In this document: positions 1 through 10,887 of the stretch, piece after piece
Layout of the letters: each line of letters begins with the position of its first letter
Position numbering within the stretch: the stretch's first letter is position 1
From: Liopterus haemorrhoidalis
Lineage: Eukaryota; Arthropoda; Insecta; Coleoptera; Dytiscidae
Direction of reading: 5' to 3'
Assembly: GCA_963971575.1 (NCBI GenBank)
Contig: OZ020623.1
Location: 16,060,980-16,124,979 of the forward strand
DNA length: 64,000 nucleotides
The notes under the pieces: model-generated
What the model saw: the letters and a program-made list of their open reading frames with translations, nothing else
Databases searched by the model: none
Told to the model about the DNA's origin: nothing
Made by a program: the position numbers and the translations under genes

Positions 1-875
1 TTAATGGACTAAAAAATAAATTAATTGAATTCTCACTAGCTCAACTGCATGATTGTGATCTTTTTGTATTCCACTGCCTACCTGATTTTCTTATCCTCAA
101 TCATACTTGCGTGATACTCGTAGTAACCTAAAATCATTCCGTCCGATACTATTTACCTAGTAAAATAGCGTTTAAATAGAAATAAATGTTATAAAGCTAT
201 TTGCCCAAGAAGAAGCTATTAAAAATTATTTACATTCATAAAATAATTAAAAAAACAATAAAATAACAGAAATACAACTATTTTTGAATTTTAAATCGTG
301 AGTGCTTCAATTTTATTAATATAATCGAAATCATCTCGAAATCAATTAAGAGAAAATCAAGTACCTCGCAAAGCGAAAAGCTGAGATCACTTGAAATCCT
401 ATTGTTTAAGAACAAAACAATAAAATAAAAGAACAACCAAGGGCTCTCTTGTGATTATAAATTAATCTACTAACGCCATTTTATATTAATCAAGAAATTA
501 TGATCATCCTGATAGATCAGTATGCAATAATTAGTTTTATATTCAGGTTAATTTTTGTCATTTTACAAGAGTATTGATTCGAAAACTGCTATAAAAGTAA
601 ATCCTAAGGTAATACCGAACACATATGCTCAGTATTAGGCCTAATGATTCCAAATAGGATCTGATTCTCTAAGGATATCTAATTTAGCCAAATTTCGCAC
701 AGCTACTGTTAAATACCTGTAATCCTACCGTCCCATTCTACGATCATAGTAATTACCACCACAAAATCGATGCAATGATTGGGGTTCGAAACTAAACAGC
801 TGTTTTATACCAACAAGATTGAAATAAAAGTCAAAAGGAATGAAAAAACTAAACGCATCTAGTTTTAGGTATTAT
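1..875. other. AT-rich sequence without recognised gene
   Basis: No open reading frame of note, no terminal repeats and no tRNA-like boxes were seen on either strand. Probably old decayed repeat sequence. Confidence 0.5.
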
Positions 876-881
876 TAAAGA

Positions 882-946
882 AAATTGAAGTGAATTTTCA
901 TACATTTCAGGGTTTTCTAGGTATTTAATAGGTGTAAGAAGCCAAC
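882..946 (-). repeat. 3' end fragment of repeat family R-3
   Basis: On the minus strand this reads as the end shared by the three long R-3 copies (24204, 38009, 54879): a TACCT..AAAACCC block, then a short GTGTGAA..TTCACAC-type hairpin. The hairpin is decayed here (ATGTATGAAAATTCACTTC). The body of the element is missing. Confidence 0.5.
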
Positions 947-1903
947 ATAATACTGGATGTCTAGGTATATTTTATATTTATCACATCAAAATCAACAGCT
1001 TTTTTAATCACTTTCATTCGTTATTTGAGAACTAAGAGCTTCCATTTAATTTTTTTAAACAAATTTAAATAATTTGCCAAATATCCCAGCGTTTTTTTTT
1101 CTGCTTTTTCTTCGTATTCAAGTCTTCATTAGACTAATAAGAAATATTTTACAGTATAGAGTGTAGAGTGGTGTGGTGTGAGTAACTCAGTTCGCAACTA
1201 TTAAAAAAAATAAAAAAATTTTAATATTTTTAATTCCAAAAAAATACACGGACTATCTTAGCTATATATACAGAAAATCGATAACATTATTAGCCATAAT
1301 TTTATTATGAATTAAAAAAATAATACATTTTTTCAAAACACAAAAACTGCCATATTTTCTAAAAACACAATCTGATCAAAAATTCCTCTAATACGTGTCC
1401 GGCTCAGATCAATATACAATATCCATAATTTTTTCAGATTTTTGTTCTTCTTCTTCTTCAGCTTTTCCCATTTTCATATGGGGTCGCTGTTACTGACGAG
1501 TCTCCTCCATTCTCTTCTATCCAAATACTCATTCCCTACTAGATCCTTAAGTTGGTTTTACACAGTGCAACTAATTAATCAATAAATTGATCAAGTTTTG
1601 GGTCAAATAATTGAAAAATGTATTGGAAACCTTGGAAACAAAAGCATCATTTTACAGACATCAATTTTTTTGAAAACTTTTACATTACCAACTGTAAAAC
1701 ATGTCGACATATTTATTAGAATGAAAATATTGAAAAAACTTCAGAAAGTTACGAGCTGTGAACAAAAACAAAAGAAATAACCTAGATGATGGTAAATTAG
1801 AACTTTCGAGGTTCTGTCACATTTGAAAACGAAACACAAACAATATATTTCGAGGATATGCGACAACTAAACAGTTGGCAATATATTAACAGATAAAAAT
1901 ATA

Positions 1904-3213
1904 CAAGGTGTCTCAAAAAAAAATTTATATTTATTTAGCTTACTGCGTGAACGCAACGTATCCGAGGGGCGCGGGGGTTATGTCAATCGGTAGCCTGGCT
2001 CTTGGGAATTCAGTCACTATGGAGCGTTTCTCGGGAGCAGACCGCGCGTTATGCGTGCGAGAGTTTTACAAAAACGGTGATTCGGCGACTGTAGCGCGTA
2101 GAAAATTCTGCAGTATTCGAGGTTTTCGCCACTTAAATGATGCGCCAAGCATTCCTCTCATTCGACATTGGGTTAAAAAGTTTGAAGAGACTGGTACAAC
2201 GCTGGATAAATCAAAATCCGGGCGACCTAGGTCATCAAGAACGGTAGAAAACGTGGAGAATGTTAATCAGTCTGTTCGTGACGACCCGAACCTTTCAATT
2301 CGGAAGCGCGCAAGTGCTTTAAATGTGCATAGATCATCATTACATCGCATTATGCACAAAGACCTAAAGCTGCACCCCTACAAAATTCAATTGGTGCAAG
2401 AATTAAAGCCCCAAGATGCCAGTCAGAGGCTTAATTTCGTAAATCAGGTGATTGAGCGATTTTCAACGTTTACCAACATTTTGTTTTCGGATGAAGCTCA
2501 TTTTCATCTTAATGGCCACGTAAATAAGCAGAACTGCCGCTACTGGAGTGCAACGAATCCGAAACGCAAACATCAGAAACCCCTACATTCGCCTAAAGTG
2601 ACCGTATGGGCTGCGATGTCGGCGCGAGGAATTATCGGCCCTTACTTTTTTGAAGACGAAAGGGGGCGTGCAGTTACAGTGAATTCAGAGCGTTATGTGG
2701 AGATGTTAGACAATTTCTTGGTACCTGAACTGCAAAACTTTCCTGGCTATAACCAAAGAACATGGTTCCAACAGGACGGAGCAACTTCGCACACGTCCAA
2801 TATGTCTCTGCCACGTGTTCGTGAAATTTTCTCAGGCAAATTGATCTCCCGGAGAGGTGACATAAATTGGCCTCCACGCAGTCCAGATTTAACCCCTATG
2901 GACTTTTTCCTATGGGGTTATCTTAAATCTAAAGTTTACGCCAATAAACCGACATCACTGGCGCATTTAAAAGAAAATATTCGTCACGAAATGGCAGCCA
3001 TCCCTGAGTCCACCTGCCGAGACGTCATAAGTAATTTTACTGTTCGATTAAATGAGTGCCGAGAACGCGGGGGTCTACATTTAGACGATATTATTTTAAA
3101 ATAATAAATCCCCAAAAAGTGTATTTTAATAATTAATAAACATTTTTTCTATATACGGCTTACTTTTTTTTTAATCGATCCACTAAATATAAAATTTCTT
3201 TTGAGACACCTTG
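1904..3213 (+). mobile_element. Complete DD41D mariner-like transposon
   Basis: The ends are about 30-bp inverted repeats starting CAAGGTGTCTCAAAA, with about two mismatches, flanked on both sides by TA (1902-1903 and 3214-3215), the target duplication of the Tc1/mariner superfamily. The 1310-bp element holds one uninterrupted transposase gene. The signature (see the CDS) is DD41D, the spacing of the rosa/Visitor group rather than classical DD34D mariners. Both ends, TSD and gene are whole, which sets this copy apart from every other DNA transposon in the window. Confidence 0.88.
2019..3104 (+). CDS. DD41D mariner-family transposase, intact
   Basis: 361 residues, no stop or frameshift. It would bind the terminal repeats and carry out cut-and-paste transposition in the nucleus. 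Residues about 5-60 form a first helix-turn-helix, followed by a KSGRPR hinge and a second helix-turn-helix (NLSIRKRASALNVHRSSLHR). The catalytic acids are D158 in FSDEAHF, D253 in FQQDGATSH and D295 in SPDLTPMDFFLWG; 41 residues lie between the last two. I chose the ATG at 2019 (A at -3, G at +4) because family proteins start with MERFS-like sequence. An in-frame ATG at 1980 would add 13 residues. Length is normal for the family. Activity is not shown by sequence alone. Confidence 0.88.
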   Translation: MERFSGADRALCVREFYKNGDSATVARRKFCSIRGFRHLNDAPSIPLIRHWVKKFEETGTTLDKSKSGRPRSSRTVENVENVNQSVRDDPNLSIRKRASALNVHRSSLHRIMHKDLKLHPYKIQLVQELKPQDASQRLNFVNQVIERFSTFTNILFSDEAHFHLNGHVNKQNCRYWSATNPKRKHQKPLHSPKVTVWAAMSARGIIGPYFFEDERGRAVTVNSERYVEMLDNFLVPELQNFPGYNQRTWFQQDGATSHTSNMSLPRVREIFSGKLISRRGDINWPPRSPDLTPMDFFLWGYLKSKVYANKPTSLAHLKENIRHEMAAIPESTCRDVISNFTVRLNECRERGGLHLDDIILK

Positions 3214-3599
3214 TACCTAGAATTCCCGAAAAAACAGAACTTGTTCTAATTTCAAAATAAATAGATCATTTTTTTGTCAATTAATTGACGAAATTTTTAC
3301 ACTTTACACACATCAATTAATTGAATGTCAACTTTTTCAATTAATTGAATCGTGTAAAACCCACTTTACAATCTAAATATTTCTTTATGCAATCTTTCCA
3401 CCTCGTTTTAGATCTTCCACGGCTTCTCTTATCTTTGACAACCTTATTCATAGTCACCCTTCCTACGTAATCATCAGGTCTTCCATTGCCACCAATTTTA
3501 TTAATAAATATAAAATGGAAAATCATGTGGCGTTGACAAAACATTTACTATTTTGCTTTGTTCTTTATGAAATGTTAAATAATTCAAACAGTGTTGAAA

Positions 3600-4050
3600 A
3601 TAATCAGAGAACATTTCTCAGGAGCAAAAAGAGAAATTTTATTTTGAAAACCTAGAATTGTTTATTCTCTGAGTTACACTTGTCTGAAGTAACTCAACCT
3701 TAAAATGAGAAGATTAATGTGTATATTTAAACCTCGTCTTTCTTTAACATCTTTTATTTTTTGGGTGAAATTTCTCAAACAAAACATTTAGAAACAAAAG
3801 AAATGTTGAATTGTAATCCGAGATATTTCAACCGGTCTAAAAGCTTTTAATAATGATTCAAATATAAACGAGAATAGATTGTTAAATGGAATAAAAATAA
3901 GTGTGAACTTCAACTAAGCAGCGGAATAACTATCGAAGACACAAGTTTATTCTTATGTTCATTTCGATGTTCACTTTTACAATGCATTTTTTATTCTCGA
4001 ATAGTTATTCATGGTTTTAATATAAATAAAATAAAGTTGGTATTGTTTAA
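3600..4050. other. No gene seen
   Basis: AT-rich sequence between the RTE fragment and the Penelope-like insertion. No protein similarity, terminal repeats or tRNA-like boxes were recognised. Confidence 0.5.
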
Positions 4051-4145
4051 CACATAAATTAACGTGTGTGGAGATGGTCGTGTCCGTAATGAATAGAAGT
4101 GGGAAGGTTGTACGGGTATCGGACATAAATAAAAACAACTATCTA

Positions 4146-4188
4146 CAGCTGACCAGTTTCGGAATAGTTTATTCCTTCATCAGAGCTG
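4146..4188 (-). ncRNA. Hammerhead-ribozyme-like motif, left arm
   Basis: The minus strand carries the same 43 bases as 4644-4686: stem I CAGCT/AGCTG, core CTGATGA, stem II GGAATA-AAC-TATTCC, then GAAAC, a two-base loop and GTC. It differs from a textbook hammerhead only by one extra A between CTGATGA and stem II. Confidence 0.55.
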
Positions 4189-4367
4189 CTACATAAAGGA
4201 AAATCAAAATACAGTATAAGTGTACATCGTATATGAATAAATGAATATAATATAAGTATAAGTATAACATTGTAAGACATACCTGAGATAATAGTATTAA
4301 GTGTAATGGTGAGATATATAAAAACGGGTCATGATATAAGAAAAACAATGTGTTGAAATATAAATAA

Positions 4368-4472
<105 letters not shown>

Positions 4473-4643
4473 TATTTCAACACATTGTTTTTTTATATCA
4501 GGACCCGTTTTTATATATCTCACCATTACACTTAATACTATTATCTCAGGTATGTCTTACAATGTTATACTTATACTTATATTATATTCATTTATTCATA
4601 TACGATGTACACTTATACTGTATTTTGATTTTCCTTTATGTAG

Positions 4644-4686
4644 CAGCTCTGATGAAGGAATAAACTATTCCGAAACTGGTCAGCTG
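4644..4686 (+). ncRNA. Hammerhead-ribozyme-like motif, right arm
   Basis: Stem I 5' strand 4644-4648, CTGATGA 4649-4655, unpaired A 4656, stem II 4657-4662 with 4666-4671 (six perfect pairs), GAAAC 4672-4676, minimal stem III with loop 4677-4678, predicted cleavage after C4681 (GTC), stem I 3' strand 4682-4686 (five perfect pairs). The very short stem III matches the minimal hammerheads reported from Penelope-like elements. The extra A next to stem II may reduce activity. Confidence 0.6.
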
Positions 4687-4879
4687 TAGATAGTTGTTTT
4701 TATTTATGTCCGACACCCGTACAACCTTCCACTTACATAAATTAACATATCAAAAAAAGCATAATAATTATAACCGAATATTGCTAGCAACAATATCGTT
4801 TAGACATGTTTGGGCAAATATTGAGAGATTGTATCCAAATATTCAACTCAAATAATTCTTTTATTGTGATTTACACTTA

Positions 4880-5588
4880 CGAGGTGTGTAAATTAAGTAA
4901 CCGGACTGATTTAATTTTTTTTATTCGAATGTAATTACAATTCAATATTGTCTTCCTCAAAATAACTTCCTTGGGAAGCTACACAGCGCTGGAGACGGTT
5001 CTTCCAATTTTTATAGCAGTGCTGGAACTCGGATACTGGAATAGCTTTCAGCTGGTCAGTTACGAACGTTTAAATATTTTCGAGTGTCCCAAAAAAAGTC
5101 ACAAGGACTCAAGTCAGACGAATCAGGAGGCTGAGGAGCCACAGGAATGTTTTTACTGGCCAAAAATTCGTTTATTGAAATTTGTGAAAGGTTTTTTGGA
5201 ACCATTTTTGCGCATATTTTTCTTATCCCCAATTAAATTACCCAAGTAAATAAAGTAATCGGACTGGCCACATAGCATTTGATCTGGCAACATTTGGGGC
5301 GCGCGACTTGGAGAGGTGGCAGGTGAATATATGATACGCCTTTAGTACGGGTTTGAACCCGTGAGTCATAGCGACTTTTTCCTCTTCTCAAAATTGAAAA
5401 ATCACTTTAAGGGACGTCATTTTGGAACACTCGAAAAACATTGAAACATCCGTAATCGACCAGCTGAAAGCTATTCCAGTATCCGAGTTCCAGCACAGCT
5501 ATGAGGATTGGAAGAACCGTCTCCAGCGCTGTGTGGCTTCCCAAGGAAGTTAATTTGAGGGAGACAATATTGAATTGTGATTCTTTTC
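4880..5588. pseudogene. Palindromic mariner relic (two C-terminal fragments in inverted orientation)
   Basis: The left half is on the minus strand: it starts at a mariner-like end CGAGGTGTGTAAATTAAG (TA before it) and encodes the tail ..FQHCYKNWKNRLQRCVASQG. It also has a decayed PPDSSDLSPCDFF block holding the third catalytic Asp. The right half (from about 5247) starts with a matching end, TAAAGTAATCGGACTG, and carries the same tail on the plus strand with a stop in place of a Tyr codon. All N-terminal and central coding sequence is gone. The inverted arms are about 125 bp. Confidence 0.65.
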
Positions 5589-5739
5589 GAATTATATATA
5601 TATATATATATATGTATATGTATAAGGAAATAAAAATTCATGAATACTCGTCAAAAGTGTATCGAGATTGTCTCAATACAAACAATCTCGAGCCATCCTG
5701 TTCCATACTGCCATGTCTACTCTGAATGTGTCCTAACCT

Positions 5740-6130
5740 TAATTTAATCTAATCCAGGTGAAGCTGCTCTTTGTGTTTTAAGTGTAAAATTTTCTTAGTC
5801 CTAAAAATATTTTTCTATTGAAAAAAATTCAACAAACAAAATCACTTCTGAAGAGTAGTTCTTTCTCATTTCTATTCATTCTTATTCTACGCACATCTTT
5901 ACGTATTTCATTGCATTTTCTTTCTTATATCATTTCCATGGTACTCAATCTAGTTTTTTTCTTTTATTGAATTGATACTATTGAAATTCACAAGCAGACC
6001 TTTCACAATGCTATTGGCCCTTCTCTATACCCTTAACGTGAAGACTACTGTCCTTGAAAATAACTAGGTCAAATATTAGGATCGAACAACATTTCAGTTC
6101 GTGGGTTTTGATGCATCGGAAAGGGTTGGA
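5740..6130. other. No gene seen
   Basis: AT-rich sequence after a short TA microsatellite (about 5595-5625). No coding or repeat structure recognised. Confidence 0.45.
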
Positions 6131-6152
6131 TAAGTCTCACATTAAAAGATTT

Positions 6153-6340
6153 CGATATTTTATATATAAAAACGAATTTCTGTTTGTTTGCTTGTCTTTT
6201 CTTTATACAAAACCAAAGGGATAGACCAATTTTCACCAAATTTAGTACGGGGGAGTAAAATAATCCGAGAAAGAGTTTAGTCATGGTTCCAACTTCACCC
6301 ATGTCCCCCTAGTGGGCGTTATGGGGGATATGAGGGGTAA
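6153..6340 (+). mobile_element. Possible Helitron 5' end fragment
   Basis: The stretch begins TTTTATATATAAAAACGAAT and continues with TGTTTGTTTGCTTGTC and a CAATTTTCACCAAATTTAG block, wording typical of insect Helitron left ends. It stops at the hAT insertion site. No 3' end was found beyond the hAT, so this is tentative. Confidence 0.3.
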
Positions 6341-6510
6341 ACCATCAGCAGTGGTGCAGCCAAGATGTTGTATTGGGGAGGGCCGAATCGAAAATAACTA
6401 ATATGTAGACAATTATTATTCATTATATTATAATTGGACTCTCGGACTCTTTTCAGTCGGAATTAGGCACTGAAACGATTTCAAAATTTGTTTATGTTGG
6501 ATAAATCTCA

Positions 6511-6632
6511 TATACTAGCGTCGGCGAATCAACGCAGTTACGTCAGACGACGTAACAAACAATTGCATTTTTCCCAATTGTCGTTTGTTACGTCGTGTGA
6601 CGTAACTGCGTTGATTCGCCGACGCTAGTATA
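6511..6632. repeat. Foldback MITE, about 122 bp
   Basis: An almost perfect hairpin: arms start TATACTAGCGTCGGCGAATC and run about 56 bp each with a loop of about 10 bases and a couple of mismatches. The arms are much richer in G+C than the flanks. The ends read TATA, so a TA target duplication is possible but cannot be separated from the palindrome. Confidence 0.75.
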
Positions 6633-6878
6633 TTCAATTCATTGAGTTGAGAATTCTTGGAGTTATTTTCAACATAATCCAAGAATGTTATTTTGGTTGG
6701 GTAATATTTGATTTATAATTAAAAATGTTAATAATGGTATTTTTTGCTTTTTTATTAATGATTTTTAATTCATTGTCTGAATTTATACGAATATCGGTAA
6801 GCACCGATTGAATATTTTTTATTAGTTGAATGGCCATTCAACAAAAAAAAAAACACACACACATTCACACTTAAATCC

Positions 6879-7440
6879 TCATTTTCGGATTGCATTATTG
6901 GCAATATATAGCCAAATACTTTTTCTACTGATAATAACGAGATCAGGAAATTTTGTTTCTGTATTCCGGACATTAAAATATCTGCTAAAGAAGATGTCGT
7001 ATTTTCTTTCCAGGTGGAAATTTCTTCCAATGCTTGATTCCAATGATTCTAATAGTTGTACCATAATGATGATCAAATAGTGTATTTCCACCCATCGTGT
7101 TGGGCACAATTGTTTAAGTTTCTGGCGTTTCGTTTCAAGAGCGAATTCATTAATTTTTTCAGACAATACTGCATTTCGGTTTGGTGTTTCAAAAAACGCA
7201 TACATTTTTTCAACTGTTCCAAAGCAATTACTGACATCACGTATTGTCGAAGGTTAGATAGTGCTAGATTTAGGGAATGAGCTGCACAATGTAAATAGCA
7301 GTATGGTATTTTTGTCTGAGGTAAGCCTGAATTCTTTCTACTTCACCTGTATTAACTGGAGCCCAATCGGATCCTTGTTCTCTTAGATACTTATTGACAA
7401 CGACTAAAAACCGGTGAGTATCTGGCCTGCCCTGGTGTAA
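6879..7440 (-). pseudogene. hAT transposase fragment (ZMYM/THAP0-like group)
   Basis: Reading right to left the protein gives DTHRFLVVVNKYLREQGSDW, then after a one-base frameshift near 7310 CYLHCAAHSLNLALSNLRQY, then FFETPNRNAVLSEKINEF and KLKQLCPTRWVEIHYLI. HCxAHxLNL and LC.TRW are core motifs of hAT transposases of the kind also seen in domesticated ZMYM/THAP0 proteins. The BED/zinc-finger start and the C-terminal dimerisation domain are missing. Confidence 0.75.
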
Positions 7441-7718
7441 GCAGATTTGTTTAACCTAATTTTGCGTTTATATTTAATTCCGCAAGCATCCATATGACAC
7501 ATAAAGCACATTAAAACGTAATGCTGTAATGGCTTACACTGCGGCTGGCCTCGATAAGGCCGTGGACATCGCATATCGACCAATATATGTGAGTATTCAC
7601 ATTTATCTATAAAACAAAATCAAAGACCGATTTTTAACTGCGATTTTCTCCAAAGCAAAATGTATATTTATACGAAAAAAAAATGTCAATATTGTTTACA
7701 ACGTAATTTTATATTAAA

Positions 7719-9610
7719 CTAGCAGTATACCCGCTGCTTCGCTACCGAAAAAAAGGAGTCGTAGCTCGCTTAGATCAGGCCCATTTCGAAATCAGTTCAA
7801 GACTGGTTGCTACAAATCGTTTTTCATTCAAATATAATTATTTGTTTTAATCTACCATTGTATTAATATATGCTTCTTATACAAATAATTTAAGTACGAA
7901 CTTCTTTGTAAACATTGTTAGTACAGACATTATAAGTGACAGACAACACGTATAAGTGTCCCGTTGTGCTAACCCAGGAAAATGCCACTTAAAATGCCCA
8001 TGTGAGAATCACTCATTTTCAAAGGCAACGCCGGTCACGTGAAGCATTTTATCTTCCACCTTACGAAATTATTTATTATAATTTTTATGATATTTATTAT
8101 AATTACTCCATGATTATTCCTGATTTATAAATCGTACCTATATAGATCAGAGCATTTTTTTCGTTAGTAAATATTCTTGCCAGCGAAGTAAGTTTTCTTC
8201 GTATTGCTTTAAGGGGTTACAATAATGTTCAATAGCGAATTTAACGTTATAATTGTCGTCAAAAATTAAAATAAAGAAAATTGTGATATATAACCTCGGG
8301 AACATTTTTGTAGCAATATTAAACCTTAAATTCGTTAATATATATTTTGAATATGTGTATCTTTTATAGTGTTTTATAATATGGAAGATTTTTTCCGACT
8401 TTTTTCTAAATATTTCTAAATTGATCGGAAACCTGGTGTCATACCGCGATGAGATATAGCTTAAACTCTTTCCAGACAAATTTGCAATACGCTGTTACAA
8501 ATATATACAGAGGAAAGATTAAACAGAAAAGATTTGTTTATTTATTTATTTATATTATTGATATTGTAACAACTTCTGTTATACACATGTTTAATGTTAA
8601 GTCAATATTAAGAGATATTTCAAGTTTATAAGTAGCGCTCCCTCTCCCCCTAAATATTCAAAAGCTACACTAAACAGAAAATAATCGTTCTTCAATAAAA
8701 AAAATTATCTTTATAAATTGTCGATGTAAAGTAAATACTAAGCGAGATATTTCCAGTATTTTAGTTTTAGCACCTCCCCCATCTCCCTTCCCAAGCTTCT
8801 CAACCAATTTATAGAATAACATATATTTGTATTTTTATTTTAAACAGTTTTTCTCATGTGCGTTTTTGCACATGAGAAAATAGTCAATAGTAAATGAGAT
8901 ATTTCAAAAGTTTAGTTTTAGGTTGTCCCTTCGTAACTCCCGTAAATCAATCCAATAAAAAAAAAAATCATTAAAAAAAATATTTGTTTTCTTATTATAA
9001 GCAATTTTTCTGTTAAGTCTACGTCTTAAGTGATACAATTATTTTTCTTCTGATTTTCGATTTGCCTCCTTATATTGACTGCATTTTCTACCTATATACA
9101 AAATTTCAACTCGGTACACACAGATTTTCTGTTTTATGTATATAAAAGATTTTACTATTATATTTAAACATTTAAATAAAATAATAGAAAAAAATAAATA
9201 AATAAAGAAAACAGGTGCTCCACTTCAGTCTTGCTCTGTATACACTAATCAAAAATTTTACTAATAACTGAATAATTAAATCTTATCAGCTATAGCAGAG
9301 CAACGATGAATCGCGCCGAACGATATTGAACGATGTTTCACAAACTTACTATAGTTGTCCAAACAACCATTGAAACGAAATTCCCGCGATCTCGCTGAAC
9401 AAACATCATACATACTTCAATGGTCCAATATAATTAATAACAAAATTATTAATTTCTCGTTTCTGATGGGACTTTTTTGAGATTTTCGATTTTTCTAGTT
9501 ATGATGAAGGCATTCCCTACCTGTATGCAAAATTTCAACTCGGTAGCATATCTGGAAGTGGGTTAGAATTTCCGGACATAGCCACAAATATTCTCTTTTA
9601 TATATAAAGA
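7719..9610 (-). mobile_element. Non-autonomous Helitron, copy 1
   Basis: On the minus strand it starts TCTTTATATATAAAAGAG after an A and ends GCAGCGGGTATACTGCTAG before a T, the A|TC...CTAG|T signature of Helitrons. A small GCAG/CTGC hairpin sits just inside the 3' end. It has no Rep/helicase gene. An unrecognised minus-strand reading frame of 110 codons (8147-8479) lies near the 3' end and is broken in copy 2 (17070-19227). Confidence 0.75.
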
Positions 9611-9759
9611 TTACTGTTGCGGTTAACAAATTTTACCTTCATCTCCCCGGGCTGTGCTGGATAATCTGGTAGTATTGTATAATACTTCATAATAATTCTG
9701 CTGGCCCTTAGGGGGGAGCCCCCCCTTGGTTGCGCCACTGGCTATTAGTTTCGCACTCT

Positions 9760-10160
9760 CCATGCAGTTTGAATTGATTAGATAGGCTAAACCTTAACAG
9801 ATATATTGACATAATGTAGACAAAAAATGTAGATCTTAACTAAATCTAAAAAAAAGTCTGGGAGAGCATATACCTATCATGCACCGATATCGTGTATTGG
9901 GCAACTTTCTATTTTTAAACGTAGTAGTTTTTGTATTATGAAGTTTGTGGGTACATAACATCGGAGATTTATAGTGATGTATCAATTACTTTAGAATAAT
10001 AAATTAGAGCATTTCACGCGGAATCATAAAGTATTTTACACTATATAGCGAGTAAAGTATATGCATGCACAGAAATATTGAAAGTTGTACATGTATGTCG
10101 CTGTTTGGCGCTGAACATACCAATATATACCAATTAGAATATAAATTATATTTGTTTCAA
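9760..10160. other. No gene seen
   Basis: AT-rich sequence between hAT 1 and the SINE, with nothing recognised on either strand. Confidence 0.45.
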
Positions 10161-10165
10161 CATTG

Positions 10166-10404
10166 TGCTCGGCCAACGGAGTGGCCGATCGCGTTATGTC
10201 GTGCAGTTTTGACTGGTGGAAACAGTCTGGACTGTGTGGTCGGTGGTTCGATTCTCCTCCGTTGGTGATATTATTCGGGCGAGAATAATATGTTTACATT
10301 ACTCCCATTTCACAATCATTCACCCCTCATCCAGATGAAGGAGCTCGCCCCCTGGCATCGGCGATCGGTGCAAAAATAAGGCCATGTAAAATAAATAAAA
10401 AGAA
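10166..10404 (+). repeat. tRNA-derived SINE, family S1 copy 1
   Basis: An A-box-like GTGGCCGATCGCGTTA and a B box GGTTCGATTCTCC form a tRNA-type promoter head. The body has ATTCGGGCGAGA, ATTACTCCCATTTCACAAT and GGAGCTCGCCCCCTGGCATC, and the end is A-rich. A second copy sits on the minus strand at 41401-41622, which confirms a dispersed family. Confidence 0.75.
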
Positions 10405-10782
10405 AATGTTTCAGCATATTTATTGTAAATGATTTTACTATTTGTTATTGTATATCTTTTTGAAGTAACATGATATAATTTTTAACATTATATTTCAATT
10501 AAATAATCCATTAACATAATATTTTGATCTACTTGTTTGCATAATTACATTAGTAATGCATTACATAAATTAAATAATCATTTATTTTGTAAATTAAACT
10601 GTAGATATATTACTAAAAATTACACTATTCTGTTTATACAAACAGAACACAATGGAAACCATATAATTACTGGTTTGTTAATATTTTTTTCACTACTAAT
10701 TAATTTCATTAACCCTGTAAAATAATTGGAGGTAATTAATTGCATTGTGCTACGGGTTCCATAAAAATGTTTAAGCTAGACC
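10405..10782. other. No gene seen
   Basis: Very AT-rich. A 62-codon open frame (10537-10725) has low-complexity composition and no recognised similarity. Confidence 0.4.
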
Positions 10783-10887
10783 CAGGCCTACGCCGTACAT
10801 AAGTGCAAGATTGTGCGGTGCACAACGACGCCGAAACTTCAAGAAAAAGATAGATAATATGCTTTCTCAATTATAAACAAAAAAATA

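Larger units (their letters stand above)
1552..3363. mobile_element. Small inverted-repeat element (MITE) hosting a DD41D mariner
   Basis: The left end reads TTGGTTTTACAC and the right end, reverse complemented, TGGGTTTTACAC. Both are followed by further ATTAATTGA-rich inverted sequence. Without the mariner inside it the element is about 500 bp. It interrupts the RTE tail. No clear target-site duplication was found, so the superfamily is not assigned. Confidence 0.5.
1441..3545 (-). pseudogene. RTE-like LINE, C-terminal end of ORF2, split by an insertion
   Basis: Two minus-strand pieces, about 3545-3364 and 1551-1441, read as one protein tail once the element between them is removed. The first gives DKRSRGRSKTRWKDCIKKYL and the second gives LVGNEYLDRREWRRLVSNSD. 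This basic GRxxxRW..C and DRxxWRRLV..(A/S)DP pattern is the usual end of RTE/BovB-type endonuclease-reverse transcriptases. The endonuclease and polymerase domains are absent, so it is a 5'-truncated dead copy. The family call rests on the tail motif only. Confidence 0.55.
6349..9740 (-). mobile_element. hAT transposon 1, with nested MITE and Helitron
   Basis: Left end CAGTGGTGCAGCCAAG, right end (reverse complement) CAGTGGCGCAACCAAG. The 8-bp flanks are ACCATCAG and GCTATTAG, which differ only by transitions and so fit a decayed hAT target duplication. It carries a minus-strand transposase relic (6879-7440). Subtracting the Helitron (1892 bp) and the foldback MITE leaves about 1.4 kb, so much of the gene is lost. 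Confidence 0.7.
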
